Both the position numbers and the translations under genes were made by a program. DNA of 5,374 nt from Nitrososphaerales archaeon TH526 (GTDB taxonomy: Archaea > Thermoproteota > Nitrososphaeria > Nitrososphaerales > Nitrososphaeraceae), in the NCBI GenBank assembly GCA_014523665.1, contig JAATVR010000696.1, positions 1-5,374 on the forward strand, given 5' to 3'. Below are positions 1 to 4,535 of the stretch, in pieces (within the stretch, counting starts at the first letter, position 1; every line of letters starts with the position of its first letter). Below the pieces are notes generated by a model. The model was not told where the DNA came from. It ran no database searches and saw only the letters and a list, made by a program, of their open reading frames with translations.

Positions 1-51
1 TGCAAAGACAGCTGCAAGTATTATTATCATAACCGACAATTCTGGTTTCAC
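1..51 (-). CDS. N-terminus of a membrane or secreted protein (partial)
   Basis: Reading leftwards from a GTG at 51-49, the minus strand encodes VKPELSVMIIILAAVFA and runs off the window with no stop. A short polar start followed by about ten hydrophobic residues looks like a signal peptide or membrane anchor. An internal ATG at 30-28 is an alternative start. An in-frame TAG lies two codons upstream of the GTG. A TATA-like TTTAAAT at 82-88 would place transcription near position 58, a few bases before the GTG, which fits archaeal near-leaderless mRNAs. Only 17 codons are visible, so no family can be named. The plus strand is also open here until stops at 54-63, so a plus-strand gene end is a real alternative. 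Confidence 0.4.
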   Translation of the reverse strand, partial: MKPELSVMIIILAAVFA

Positions 52-81
52 ATTCTAGCGTAATTATGTTTACACAGAATA

Positions 82-88
82 TTTAAAT
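82..88 (-). promoter_or_regulatory. Probable TATA box for the minus-strand gene at 1-51
   Basis: TTTAAAT reads the same way on the minus strand (GCATTTAAATATTC). Its centre is about 27 bp before the predicted transcription start and about 34 bp before the GTG at 51. It sits in an otherwise mixed sequence. The assignment depends on the short ORF at the left edge being real. Confidence 0.35.
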
Positions 89-102
89 GCATTACGGAAG
101 TG

Positions 103-144
103 TCCTATTCCTTATAGGATAGCAAGATTGTCAGCATTTTTTTT
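103..144 (+). terminator. Stem-loop followed by a run of eight T
   Basis: TCCTAT (103-108) and ATAGGA (114-119) form a perfect 6-bp stem with a 5-nt loop. Eight consecutive T lie at 137-144, inside a weaker AGCAA/TTGCT inverted repeat. On the plus strand this would suit termination of a gene ending near the left edge. The 18-base gap between stem and T-run is long for a bacterial-style terminator, but archaeal termination mainly needs the T-run. The inverted repeat could instead be an upstream element of the minus-strand promoter at 82-88. Confidence 0.3.
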
Positions 145-203
145 GCTATAAATTGATTAGCCCAAAAATAAACGCATCTAAATATGGTGTCAATACTGTT
201 CCG

Positions 204-341
204 ATGTATAGAAGGGGTATTACTATTACTTAATTCAGTCCACAATAGGTAATTCTATTCATCATTGTTTTCACCGCGATATTCTTGGGATCGGTTCAAC
301 AAGCAAATGGACAAACCATATTTGACTTCTTTTCGCCTTAA
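204..341 (+). pseudogene. Signal-peptide-like relic of a secreted protein
   Basis: From 249 to the TAA at 339-341, one frame encodes VILFIIVFTAIFLGSVQ and then QANGQTIFDFFSP. This is a long hydrophobic core followed by a small-residue, cleavage-like ANGQ segment, typical of archaeal Sec signal peptides. There is no ATG, GTG or TTG between the preceding in-frame TAG (246-248) and the hydrophobic core. Upstream in the same frame is ATG TAT AGA AGG GGT (204-218), a plausible charged n-region, but TAA (231) and TAG (246) separate it from the core. I infer a broken 5' end of a secreted-protein gene of which no mature part remains. A chance hydrophobic frame in AT-rich DNA cannot be ruled out. Confidence 0.4.
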
Positions 342-436
342 AAATAATTGACCACTCTGATCATTTCTATATTGTAATTGAGGAATTTTGGAGATTAGGT
401 ATGTTAGGAACAGATTATTGTTCGGAACGAACTCCG

Positions 437-1336
437 CTATTGAAGACCCATATATGCAAGAGGAAAATTGTTCTTTGTCGTTTCTGTCGCTATGTACATG
501 AAATATGCCTTGTTCTGCTCTTTCATCTTAAAACACGCGTAGGTGTTATGTCCAGCCAAATTCAGGAAATCAACAAGTTCACCTTCGGATAGAAAGGTGA
601 GTTCATCTCGTACTGCGCGCATAGCCCCCCCTTTTTTATCTACAGGCTTGAAGGTATGCAAACCTTCTGATACTGCAGGTATTCCAACAGCCCTTAACGA
701 AGGCCTACACTTTGTCCATTGTCTGACAAGGCGTAACATCAGATTAGGCAGCTCTCTGACTAGAGTTGCTATGACATGTTTCTTGTTATGAATCTCTTGT
801 TGTACTTCGACGATTCTCTCGGCGTTGCATTTATGAAAAGCAGGTACTAATTTTAAGGAAGGGCCATGCATATAGAGTGTCAATGGATGTGGAACAAGAC
901 ATTCTTCACATATGTAGGCTGTATATCCAATAATCTCCAGGTCCTCTGGTTTAAAGGGTGGAACACATACGCCCGAATTATCGATCAAGCTATTTAAGCG
1001 ATATGAGAATGTTGGGGCTGATGTCGGCACAAGTTCTTTTAGCAATCTACTTACCTCTGCCATTCTACGAAGCCGCTCTAACCACGAAGGATTATTTTGT
1101 TCAGAGGAGAAAGCATCCGGTATAGGCCACTTGAAACCCCTGATGGAATTCTGTAGACCAAAGGGCAAATTATGATAGTCAAATTTCTGAGCCTTGAACC
1201 TGGCCTGGTGACGGTTCGTCGTGGTATTTGAGAAGAATCTCTGTCGAGCTTCGTGCATTCTCATCAAATGTCGCTCCATATTCCAGCGCCTTGAGAATGA
1301 CTCACCACAGATCTCGCAAATGTGTCTATATCTCAA
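437..1336 (-). CDS. C2H2 zinc-finger protein, hypothetical
   Basis: This is an uninterrupted 299-residue protein. Residues 7-28 form a classical C2H2 finger: C7-x2-C10-x12-H23-x4-H28, with the conserved aromatic at F14. Near the middle is a second likely metal site, C143-x2-C146 with H168-x-C170. Residues 85-100 and 175-205 look helical and charged. A single finger on a long unrelated body suggests nucleic-acid or protein binding, but the actual role is unknown. The start is a TTG at 1336, since the frame upstream has no ATG or GTG before the TGA at 1382-1384. A GGTG lies about eight bases before it. A TATA box at 1412-1421 predicts a leader of about 53 nt containing most of the GGAGT/ACTCC palindromes, so palindrome-based regulation is likely. 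The gene has no adjacent same-strand partner. The domain call is firm; function is not assigned. Confidence 0.85.
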   Translation of the reverse strand: MRYRHICEICGESFSRRWNMERHLMRMHEARQRFFSNTTTNRHQARFKAQKFDYHNLPFGLQNSIRGFKWPIPDAFSSEQNNPSWLERLRRMAEVSRLLKELVPTSAPTFSYRLNSLIDNSGVCVPPFKPEDLEIIGYTAYICEECLVPHPLTLYMHGPSLKLVPAFHKCNAERIVEVQQEIHNKKHVIATLVRELPNLMLRLVRQWTKCRPSLRAVGIPAVSEGLHTFKPVDKKGGAMRAVRDELTFLSEGELVDFLNLAGHNTYACFKMKEQNKAYFMYIATETTKNNFPLAYMGLQ

Positions 1337-1356
1337 TGAAGCCCACCAAACAAATC

Positions 1357-1394
1357 TGGAGTTACTCCGGAGTAACTCCAGTCACTCCTGGAGT
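1357..1394. repeat. Cluster of GGAGT/ACTCC inverted repeats with a perfect 24-bp palindrome
   Basis: TGGAGTTACTCC (1357-1368) is followed immediately by its exact reverse complement (1369-1380). A further ACTCC-T-GGAGT lies at 1384-1394. In all, six GGAGT or ACTCC pentamers occur in 37 bases, with spacers of 1, 0, 1, 4 and 1 bases. The cluster starts 21 bp upstream of the zinc-finger start codon and overlaps the predicted transcription start near 1389. It could be an operator, possibly autoregulatory, or an RNA hairpin in the leader. Confidence 0.75.
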
Positions 1395-1411
1395 ATAATC
1401 GCGACATGCTG

Positions 1412-1421
1412 TTTTTATATA
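1412..1421 (-). promoter_or_regulatory. TATA box of the zinc-finger gene
   Basis: The minus strand reads TATATAAAAA, close to the archaeal consensus. It predicts a start of transcription near 1389, within the palindrome cluster. The TTG start codon at 1336 then has a leader of about 53 nt. Confidence 0.55.
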
Positions 1422-1437
1422 TCGCATCCGATATATA
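1416..1437. repeat. 9-bp inverted repeat containing two opposed TATA elements
   Basis: TATATATCG (1416-1424) and CGATATATA (1429-1437) are perfect inverted repeats around a 4-bp CATC. The left arm overlaps the TATA box for the minus-strand zinc-finger gene. The right arm provides ATATATATAA on the plus strand, which would start transcription near 1462. No convincing gene begins there, so the plus-strand element may be unused, may serve a leader or small RNA, or the whole may be a regulator site. Confidence 0.5.
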
Positions 1438-1613
1438 TAACTATCTTACATAAAACTGTTATACCATATTCTTTTGTTACATATCCGAACGCGCAACCAA
1501 GGCCGAACCAAATTTGACATTGTTTTAGAACCCAGATTAGGTTGCAAAGCGATCGGATGTCTATATATCCTTCCCTCATAGTGTCCTCATATTGGGCTAT
1601 CGGAGTTTCAGAA

Positions 1614-1754
1614 ATGGAAAAGGAAATAGTAAAACAAGTATCATCGCTAGACAACAAAGTTATGATTTCAGAACCTGAACCTGAAACATTAAGTGATGAG
1701 GTCATCATACGTGAAGTATTAGACAAGCTTTACTACTCTAAGTTACATAAATGA
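1614..1754 (+). CDS. Small acidic hypothetical protein
   Basis: The ATG at 1614 opens a 46-residue protein beginning MEKEIVKQVSSLDNKVMI, acidic in the middle (SEPEPETLSDE) and probably helical at the end (VIIREVLDKLYYSKLHK). The composition is protein-like rather than random. The same frame is open upstream to 1518, with an ATG at 1557 and a TTG at 1542, but the sequence added there is less protein-like. The possible TATA element near 1588 (TCATATT) is weak. No family is recognised. The minus strand is also open here but reads as a poor, serine-rich shadow. The open frame at 1759-1962 could be a detached continuation. Confidence 0.4.
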   Translation: MEKEIVKQVSSLDNKVMISEPEPETLSDEVIIREVLDKLYYSKLHK

Positions 1755-1758
1755 CTAA

Positions 1759-1962
1759 CAATGTTTAGTTGAAGAAGGCGTGCAGATAGTAAAGACCGAG
1801 GTGAATAGTACTAGTGAACTACAGCAAAAAAAGGAGTACAACAAGAAATACTATGGGCTGGGGCTCGAATCCAGCTCCTTATACTTGGGTGGGTGTGAAC
1901 TAAATTTGACACGATTTTGGGTTCCAACTTCAAGCTATAAAGTATTTACTGCGTTTAAATAA
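1759..1962 (+). pseudogene. Open-frame remnant, possible continuation of the upstream small gene
   Basis: A frame open from 1759 to the TAA at 1960-1962 encodes a lysine/glutamate-rich stretch (VEEGVQIVKTEVNS, then ELQQKKEYNKKYYG) followed by a less convincing tail. The only early starts are GTG at 1780 and, later, TTG codons. It begins five bases after the stop of the small gene ending at 1754 but in another frame, so a broken longer gene is possible. A single small indel would not join them, because the two frames do not overlap. No family is recognised. It could equally be a chance ORF. Confidence 0.2.
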
Positions 1963-2046
1963 AGTCCTCTCCAACGTGTCTTCTTCAGATCCAACAAAGA
2001 CTAGCTTTTATAGATCAATGTTGTTATATATTATTGATGCGAGAAA

Positions 2047-2065
2047 AATATAGTGATACTATATT
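2047..2065. repeat. 19-bp inverted repeat in AT-rich DNA
   Basis: AATATAGT (2047-2054) and ACTATATT (2058-2065) are perfect reverse complements separated by GAT. Such a dyad could bind a dimeric regulator. No gene start lies within 200 bp on the plus strand, so its target is unclear. Confidence 0.45.
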
Positions 2066-2153
2066 ATTTAATTCTTTATTTCTATAACTCATCAACCAAT
2101 GAGTAGGCACGATAGGACGTTAGGGAACCGAAATTGTAAGACTTGACGGCGGT

Positions 2154-2164
2154 AAAAAGAAAAA
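2154..2164 (-). terminator. T-rich tract, possible terminator for the gene at 2341-2685
   Basis: The minus strand reads CTTTTTCTTTTT here. It lies about 180 bp downstream of the stop at 2341 and after the 2197-2220 stem-loop. Oligo-T is the usual archaeal termination signal. The long 3' region makes the assignment tentative. Confidence 0.35.
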
Positions 2165-2196
2165 GGGAGTGATTACGGGCAGCCTGAATCTTTTAC

Positions 2197-2220
2197 ATTA
2201 CCGCTCTTTCCAGCGGTGAT
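2197..2220. repeat. 9-bp stem-loop
   Basis: ATTACCGCT (2197-2205) pairs with AGCGGTGAT (2212-2220) around a CTTTCC loop, with eight Watson-Crick pairs and one G-T pair. It is the strongest hairpin in this non-coding stretch. It could be part of a structured RNA or of the 3' end of the minus-strand transcript from 2341-2685. Confidence 0.5.
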
Positions 2221-2340
2221 AGTCTCACACTCGAAGTGATCATCTGCGTCTCCTGACTATCCTAGACAGCTTTGACCTACATCCCCACCCCACAGCATAT
2301 CATGCAGACCCATTTACTGTGAACCATTTTACTTAATTTG

Positions 2341-2685
2341 TTAAACACCTTTTCTATTGGGGTGAAATACTATCCTTTTATCATCTTTCTCTAGCTTTGT
2401 CACAGTGTCTATTGATGACTCTATATCAATTTCTTGGCCGACCTTCTCTTCCACATAATCTTGAAAATCTTTGATATCATAAAGTTCAGTATAGGATCTT
2501 CCCGATTCCAGGAGGCCTATACCATATCTGTTTATTGTCCTAAAGTCTATAGGTATCCTAAATGCGATTCCTATGATATAATCTATAAACCAAACCTCCT
2601 TATCTTCAATTATGTAAATATATTCTGCATTAGAATCTTGAGTTGTGATTTGTGGTTGACTAATTTTCTTTCCATCAGGGGTCAA
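2341..2685 (-). CDS. Hypothetical protein, 114 residues
   Basis: The protein starts MTPDGKKISQPQITTQD, has a central strand-rich part (residues about 20-48, EYIYIIEDKEVWFIDYIIG), then an acidic helical C-terminus ending RKGV. It has no cysteine pairs, signal peptide or clear membrane span. I do not recognise a family. The start is a TTG at 2685, because a TGA closes the frame three codons upstream. An ATG at 2695 lies in another frame and reads only MNAFDP before a stop, so a small frameshift near the N-terminus is possible. TTAAATA at 2724-2730 is a candidate TATA box, predicting transcription from about 2700. The gene stands alone, bounded by non-coding DNA and a decayed fragment. Confidence 0.6.
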   Translation of the reverse strand: MTPDGKKISQPQITTQDSNAEYIYIIEDKEVWFIDYIIGIAFRIPIDFRTINRYGIGLLESGRSYTELYDIKDFQDYVEEKVGQEIDIESSIDTVTKLEKDDKRIVFHPNRKGV

Positions 2686-2723
2686 ACGCGTTCATACCTA
2701 TTGTATAAACACAATCCAGCCAG

Positions 2724-2730
2724 TTAAATA
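2724..2730 (-). promoter_or_regulatory. Candidate TATA box for the gene at 2341-2685
   Basis: The minus strand reads TATTTAA. Its centre is about 27 bp before position 2700, just upstream of the ATG at 2695 and the TTG at 2685. This supports a very short leader. Confidence 0.4.
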
Positions 2731-2756
2731 CTCCGTGAAACCCTTCTCCGAAGCTA

Positions 2757-2888
2757 TTCCAAAGTTTTTTGGACTAAAGTGTCGAGTTCTATGGGATTCA
2801 ATAAACTAGTGTATGCCCCTTCAACCTGATAATTATGATGTGCTGATTCTAAGCTCACTGTCAAAAAACCTTTGGTTTGATTTGACGT
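2757..2888 (-). pseudogene. Possible response-regulator receiver domain, C-terminal relic
   Basis: Between in-frame stops at 2889-2891 (TGA) and 2754-2756 (TAG), the minus strand encodes 44 residues with the outline of the last part of a receiver domain. A strand ends in the conserved threonine (GFLTVS), then a helix region leads to EGA, then a strand and LLNPIEL, then a helix (DTLVQKTLE). In functional receivers the NPI position is KPI, the lysine being conserved. After the TAG the frame continues with basic residues LRRRVSRSI to a TAA. There is no phosphoacceptor half and no good start (the GTG codon at 2844-2846 and TTG at 2850-2852 are internal). Plus-strand codons here also form an open frame (ATG 2813), so the call rests only on motif likeness. 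Confidence 0.3.
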
Positions 2889-2947
2889 TCACATCTTGTA
2901 ATAATAATAAATCTTTTTACATTAGAATTGACTATCCATTTTGGTAA

Positions 2948-3097
2948 TTGTCTTCAGAAGGTAAACGAATCTTAATTTTGGGTGCAGGATTTGGGGGCTG
3001 GAGCCTGAAATTGATGTCTAACACTGGCAACCTTAAACTTTCATTGATGCTTCCAATAATTGCGATAGGCGCAGCTTTATCTAGCTACTCAGAATAA
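2948..3097 (+). pseudogene. N-terminal fragment of an NDH-2-like FAD/NAD(P) oxidoreductase
   Basis: A TTG at 2948, directly after an in-frame TAA, opens 49 codons starting MSSEGKRILILGAGFGG. The hydrophobic strand followed by GxGxxG (residues 12-17) is the dinucleotide-binding motif at the N-terminus of type II NADH dehydrogenases and related flavoproteins, which normally run to about 400 residues. After residue 18 the likeness fades, and the frame ends at the TAA at 3095. TTTTTACA near 2914-2921 is a possible TATA box placed for a leaderless TTG. I infer that a 5' gene fragment with its promoter was left behind by deletion or rearrangement. Expression of a short peptide is conceivable but activity is not. 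Confidence 0.45.
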
Positions 3098-3100
3098 AAG

Positions 3101-3319
3101 TTGAGTACAGTAAGTACACAGGGATACAGCATAGTAGGATTCAAACCCTCATACAGCAGATTGTGTAAGTTTTGTGGGCAAGTGGAAATTGTACTAAAGT
3201 ATGAGGCTATTGATGAGGATATAGAGGACAATGCTAGATTTAGGTGGATAGCAAGAAATGTCAATACAGGAGAAATACACAACTGTGTTACCAGCGTTAG
3301 AAATAGAGCCTGGTTATGA
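3101..3319 (+). CDS. Small CxxC/HxC probable zinc-binding protein
   Basis: This 72-residue protein has C22-x2-C25 near the start (LCKFCG) and H60-x-C62 near the end (GEIHNC), four spaced ligands that fit one zinc site. Between them lie a strand (VEIVLKYEAI), an acidic turn and RFRWIARNV. The start is a TTG at 3101; the codon before it is AAG and the one before that is the TAA closing the fragment at 2948-3097, in the same frame. A good terminator follows 10 bases after the stop, which supports a transcribed gene. Function is not known; such small zinc modules often bind nucleic acid or protein. The first 20 residues could be non-native if the gene was fused to the upstream frame. Confidence 0.6.
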   Translation: MSTVSTQGYSIVGFKPSYSRLCKFCGQVEIVLKYEAIDEDIEDNARFRWIARNVNTGEIHNCVTSVRNRAWL

Positions 3320-3329
3320 ATGTAAAACC

Positions 3330-3367
3330 GCGCTTATTTAGGAATAATAAGCGCATACTATTTTTTA
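3330..3367 (+). terminator. Hairpin plus T-run after the CxxC/HxC gene
   Basis: GCGCTTATT (3330-3338) and AATAAGCGC (3346-3354) form a perfect 9-bp stem with a 7-nt loop, followed by a run of six to seven T at about 3361-3366. It lies just past the stop at 3319 in the right orientation. Confidence 0.7.
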
Positions 3368-3411
3368 TGTAACTAAGTGGCTAAACGTCTATGCCGCTGA
3401 TGTGGGACTGC

Positions 3412-3798
3412 CTAAGTTTTTTCTGAAATCTCGTCGGCGTATTGAATGATATGATTAGATACGTACGCTTTTATGAATGGTCTTGACGGTACTAAACTGA
3501 GTTTACAGCCTTTCTCTACCGGTGCGTCAATATCTTTTGTATGAAAGACATTACCGATTAGACCCAGATACTTCAAGTTATACTCTCTCTCAAACGATGG
3601 AAATGCTATCGCTGCTTGGATCTCGGCTTCCGTATAGATCTTGTTTAATCAGTAAGCATAGTCCAGAAACAGATGACGATAGAGACGCGTAACACCCCTT
3701 GAAGGTTGAAGGGACTAAATCATAGTAATGACGAAGGTCTCGCCTTCTGTTCTTTAGCAGACTTTAGGACTTAATGAGGCTTTACATCGTTGATAGTT
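3412..3798 (-). pseudogene. Large-terminase (TerL)-like fragment, decayed
   Basis: One minus-strand frame, ending at the TAG at 3412-3414, is open for 78 codons from 3648 and includes IYTEAEI, then FPSFEREYNLKYLGLIGNVF. In viral large terminases a similar 'SF..EY' segment links the ATPase part to the nuclease. Upstream in the same frame, beyond a TGA (3649-3651), is RLYRHLFLDYAY. Beyond a TAG (3715-3717) is GETFVITMI, like the strand that ends 'VSTPN' in terminase ATPases. A further TAA lies at 3754-3756. A TGG-to-TGA change would explain the 3649 stop. The Walker A region and the rest of the nuclease are missing. It follows the possible small-terminase gene on the same strand, the usual virus order. 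The family call is by eye only. Confidence 0.5.
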
Positions 3799-4173
3799 TT
3801 AAACAGGTATCTCTGAGACATCTTTAACAGGTGTAGAAAAATAGCCTGAGGACGCTCGCGAATCACCGGCCATAGAGGGAGCCAGATCAATAATACGAGC
3901 AATGTCATTGGTTAGACTGTGAAGTGATTCTATGGCTCTAATGCTAACCATCGGGTTTCCTTGTTTATTTGCCATTACTATATCCCACAATTCCTTCTGG
4001 GATGCTATCATCTCCTCATACCTCTGACGATATTCATATAGAAACTCATCATGATCATCGCGCAGACGAAAAACCCAGTCTCTACCTTCTGATTTAAGTT
4101 GCTTTTTGATCTTAAAAAATGCCGTCTTGGAAAGATTTTGTAGCCCGTCTTGGACTTTATGTATTCGATGCAT
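3799..4173 (-). CDS. Helical protein, possible viral small terminase (TerS)
   Basis: The ATG at 4173 opens 124 residues that are mostly helical and charged: SKTAFFKIKKQLKSEGRD (about 15-32), then YEYRQRYEEMIASQKELWDI, a helix with heptad-like spacing, then a helix rich in I/L (LTNDIARIIDLAPSM) and a serine-rich tail. Small size, a DNA-binding-like N-terminus and a helical core, with a TerL-like fragment directly downstream on the same strand, suggest a small terminase that recognises viral DNA for packaging. The first 14 residues (MHRIHKVQDGLQNL) look wrong: another frame gives WRECIEYIKSKTGYKI up to the same point, so a frameshift probably removed the true N-terminus. It may therefore be a pseudogene. 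TerS proteins are poorly conserved and this call is mainly contextual. Confidence 0.45.
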   Translation of the reverse strand: MHRIHKVQDGLQNLSKTAFFKIKKQLKSEGRDWVFRLRDDHDEFLYEYRQRYEEMIASQKELWDIVMANKQGNPMVSIRAIESLHSLTNDIARIIDLAPSMAGDSRASSGYFSTPVKDVSEIPV

Positions 4174-4236
4174 TCACGCCAATTATATCTATGATAGCCT
4201 GAGAGGCAGCGTGACGTATTTCCCTTCCTTCTTCAC
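4122..4236 (-). pseudogene. Out-of-frame N-terminal part of the gene at 3799-4173
   Basis: The minus-strand frame shifted from the main ORF encodes GYHRYNWRECIEYIKSKTGYKI, which looks like the first helices of a helix-turn-helix. It stops making sense at about 4131-4125, where the main frame continues with SKTAFFKIKKQL. An extra TT (or one lost base) in ATCTTTCC would explain this. Further upstream, in the main frame, a GTG at 4236 starts VKKEGKYVTLPLRLS before a TAG at 4189-4191, perhaps the original start. Two shifts would be needed to join all three pieces. Confidence 0.35.
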
Positions 4237-4328
4237 GTGTATGGATTGGCAACTACTTGCTTATGGTAAGTGGACAGATATTACACCTTAGGTTCATTCA
4301 TCTCCAACTAAAAAGGAGAGGCAGTTAA

Positions 4329-4448
4329 TTAATCCTTATACCAATCCAAATAACAAATCAAAGTACTACAGCAGAAGCAACCACTCTCGTTACAGTCAAA
4401 TTTTACTTTACAATCACAATGACTACACTCACAAATATGATCAACCAT
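4329..4448 (-). CDS. Cysteine-rich 39-residue metallothionein-like protein
   Basis: The ATG at 4448 opens a 39-residue protein with nine cysteines: C6, C8, C11, C13, C19, C24, C26, C27 and C32, a pattern of CxC-x2-CxC, then C, then CxCC, then C. Two histidines (H4, H10) could add ligands. The N-terminus reads MVDHICECSHCDCKVKFDC and the C-terminus YLDWYKD. This density of CxC pairs resembles metallothioneins or small cysteine clusters that bind several zinc, copper or cadmium ions. Family membership is inferred, not verified. A TATA element at 4471-4480 is centred 27 bp from the ATG, so the mRNA is probably leaderless, strong support for a real gene. It stands alone on the minus strand, 88 bp after the stop of the gene at 4536-4721, with its own promoter. 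Confidence 0.7.
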   Translation of the reverse strand: MVDHICECSHCDCKVKFDCNESGCFCCSTLICYLDWYKD

Positions 4449-4470
4449 TAATAATCATATTACTACATCC

Positions 4471-4480
4471 TTTTTATGTA
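4471..4480 (-). promoter_or_regulatory. TATA box of the cysteine-rich gene
   Basis: The minus strand reads TACATAAAAA, centred about 27 bp upstream of the ATG at 4448. That is the expected archaeal spacing for transcription starting at the start codon itself. Confidence 0.6.
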
Positions 4481-4535
4481 TGAATACAGTCTGGCGGTAT
4501 TGAGGACTATCATCTTACTTCGTATCGACCTGATT

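Larger units (their letters stand above)
1963..2340. other. Non-coding stretch with stem-loops
   Basis: No frame on either strand gives a recognisable protein. It contains a 19-bp inverted repeat at 2047-2065, a strong 9-bp stem-loop at 2197-2220, and a 7-bp stem (GATAGTC at 2218-2224 with GACTATC at 2255-2261) enclosing a small inner hairpin. From about 2100 to 2310 the base composition is visibly more GC-rich than its surroundings. A structured RNA is possible but no known RNA family is recognised. Its right part is the downstream region of the minus-strand gene at 2341-2685. Confidence 0.4.

Noticed and set aside
420..432. GTTCG-GAA-CGAAC palindrome just after the zinc-finger gene stop
   Set aside because: Stem of only 5 bp with a 3-base loop and no T-run following on the minus strand; not enough to call a terminator or operator.
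401..592. Plus-strand ORF of 63 codons
   Set aside because: Most of it is antisense to the long zinc-finger gene and its composition is not protein-like; a shadow.
1415..1726. Minus-strand ORF of 103 codons
   Set aside because: Serine/isoleucine-rich shadow opposite the small acidic gene, running across the promoter palindromes; no domain-like segment.
1855..1880. tRNA T-arm-like sequence (GCTGG-ATTCGAG-CCCCAGC on the minus strand; CTCGAATCC on the plus strand)
   Set aside because: The pair that closes the T-loop is A-C instead of G-C, and I found no anticodon arm, D-arm or acceptor partner on either strand.
2218..2258. C/D-box guide RNA (GTGATAG ... CTGA)
   Set aside because: The C box is a poor match to RTGATGA, and clear D' and C' boxes are lacking.
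2813..2947. Plus-strand ORF of 44 codons (MPLQPDNYDVLILSS)
   Set aside because: It overlaps the receiver-like minus-strand frame, resembles no family, and ends directly before the TTG of the NDH-2-like fragment; probably chance.
3137..3150. GGATTCAAACCCTC resembling a tRNA T-loop
   Set aside because: It lies within the coding region of the CxxC/HxC protein, the stem does not pair and no other tRNA arms are present.
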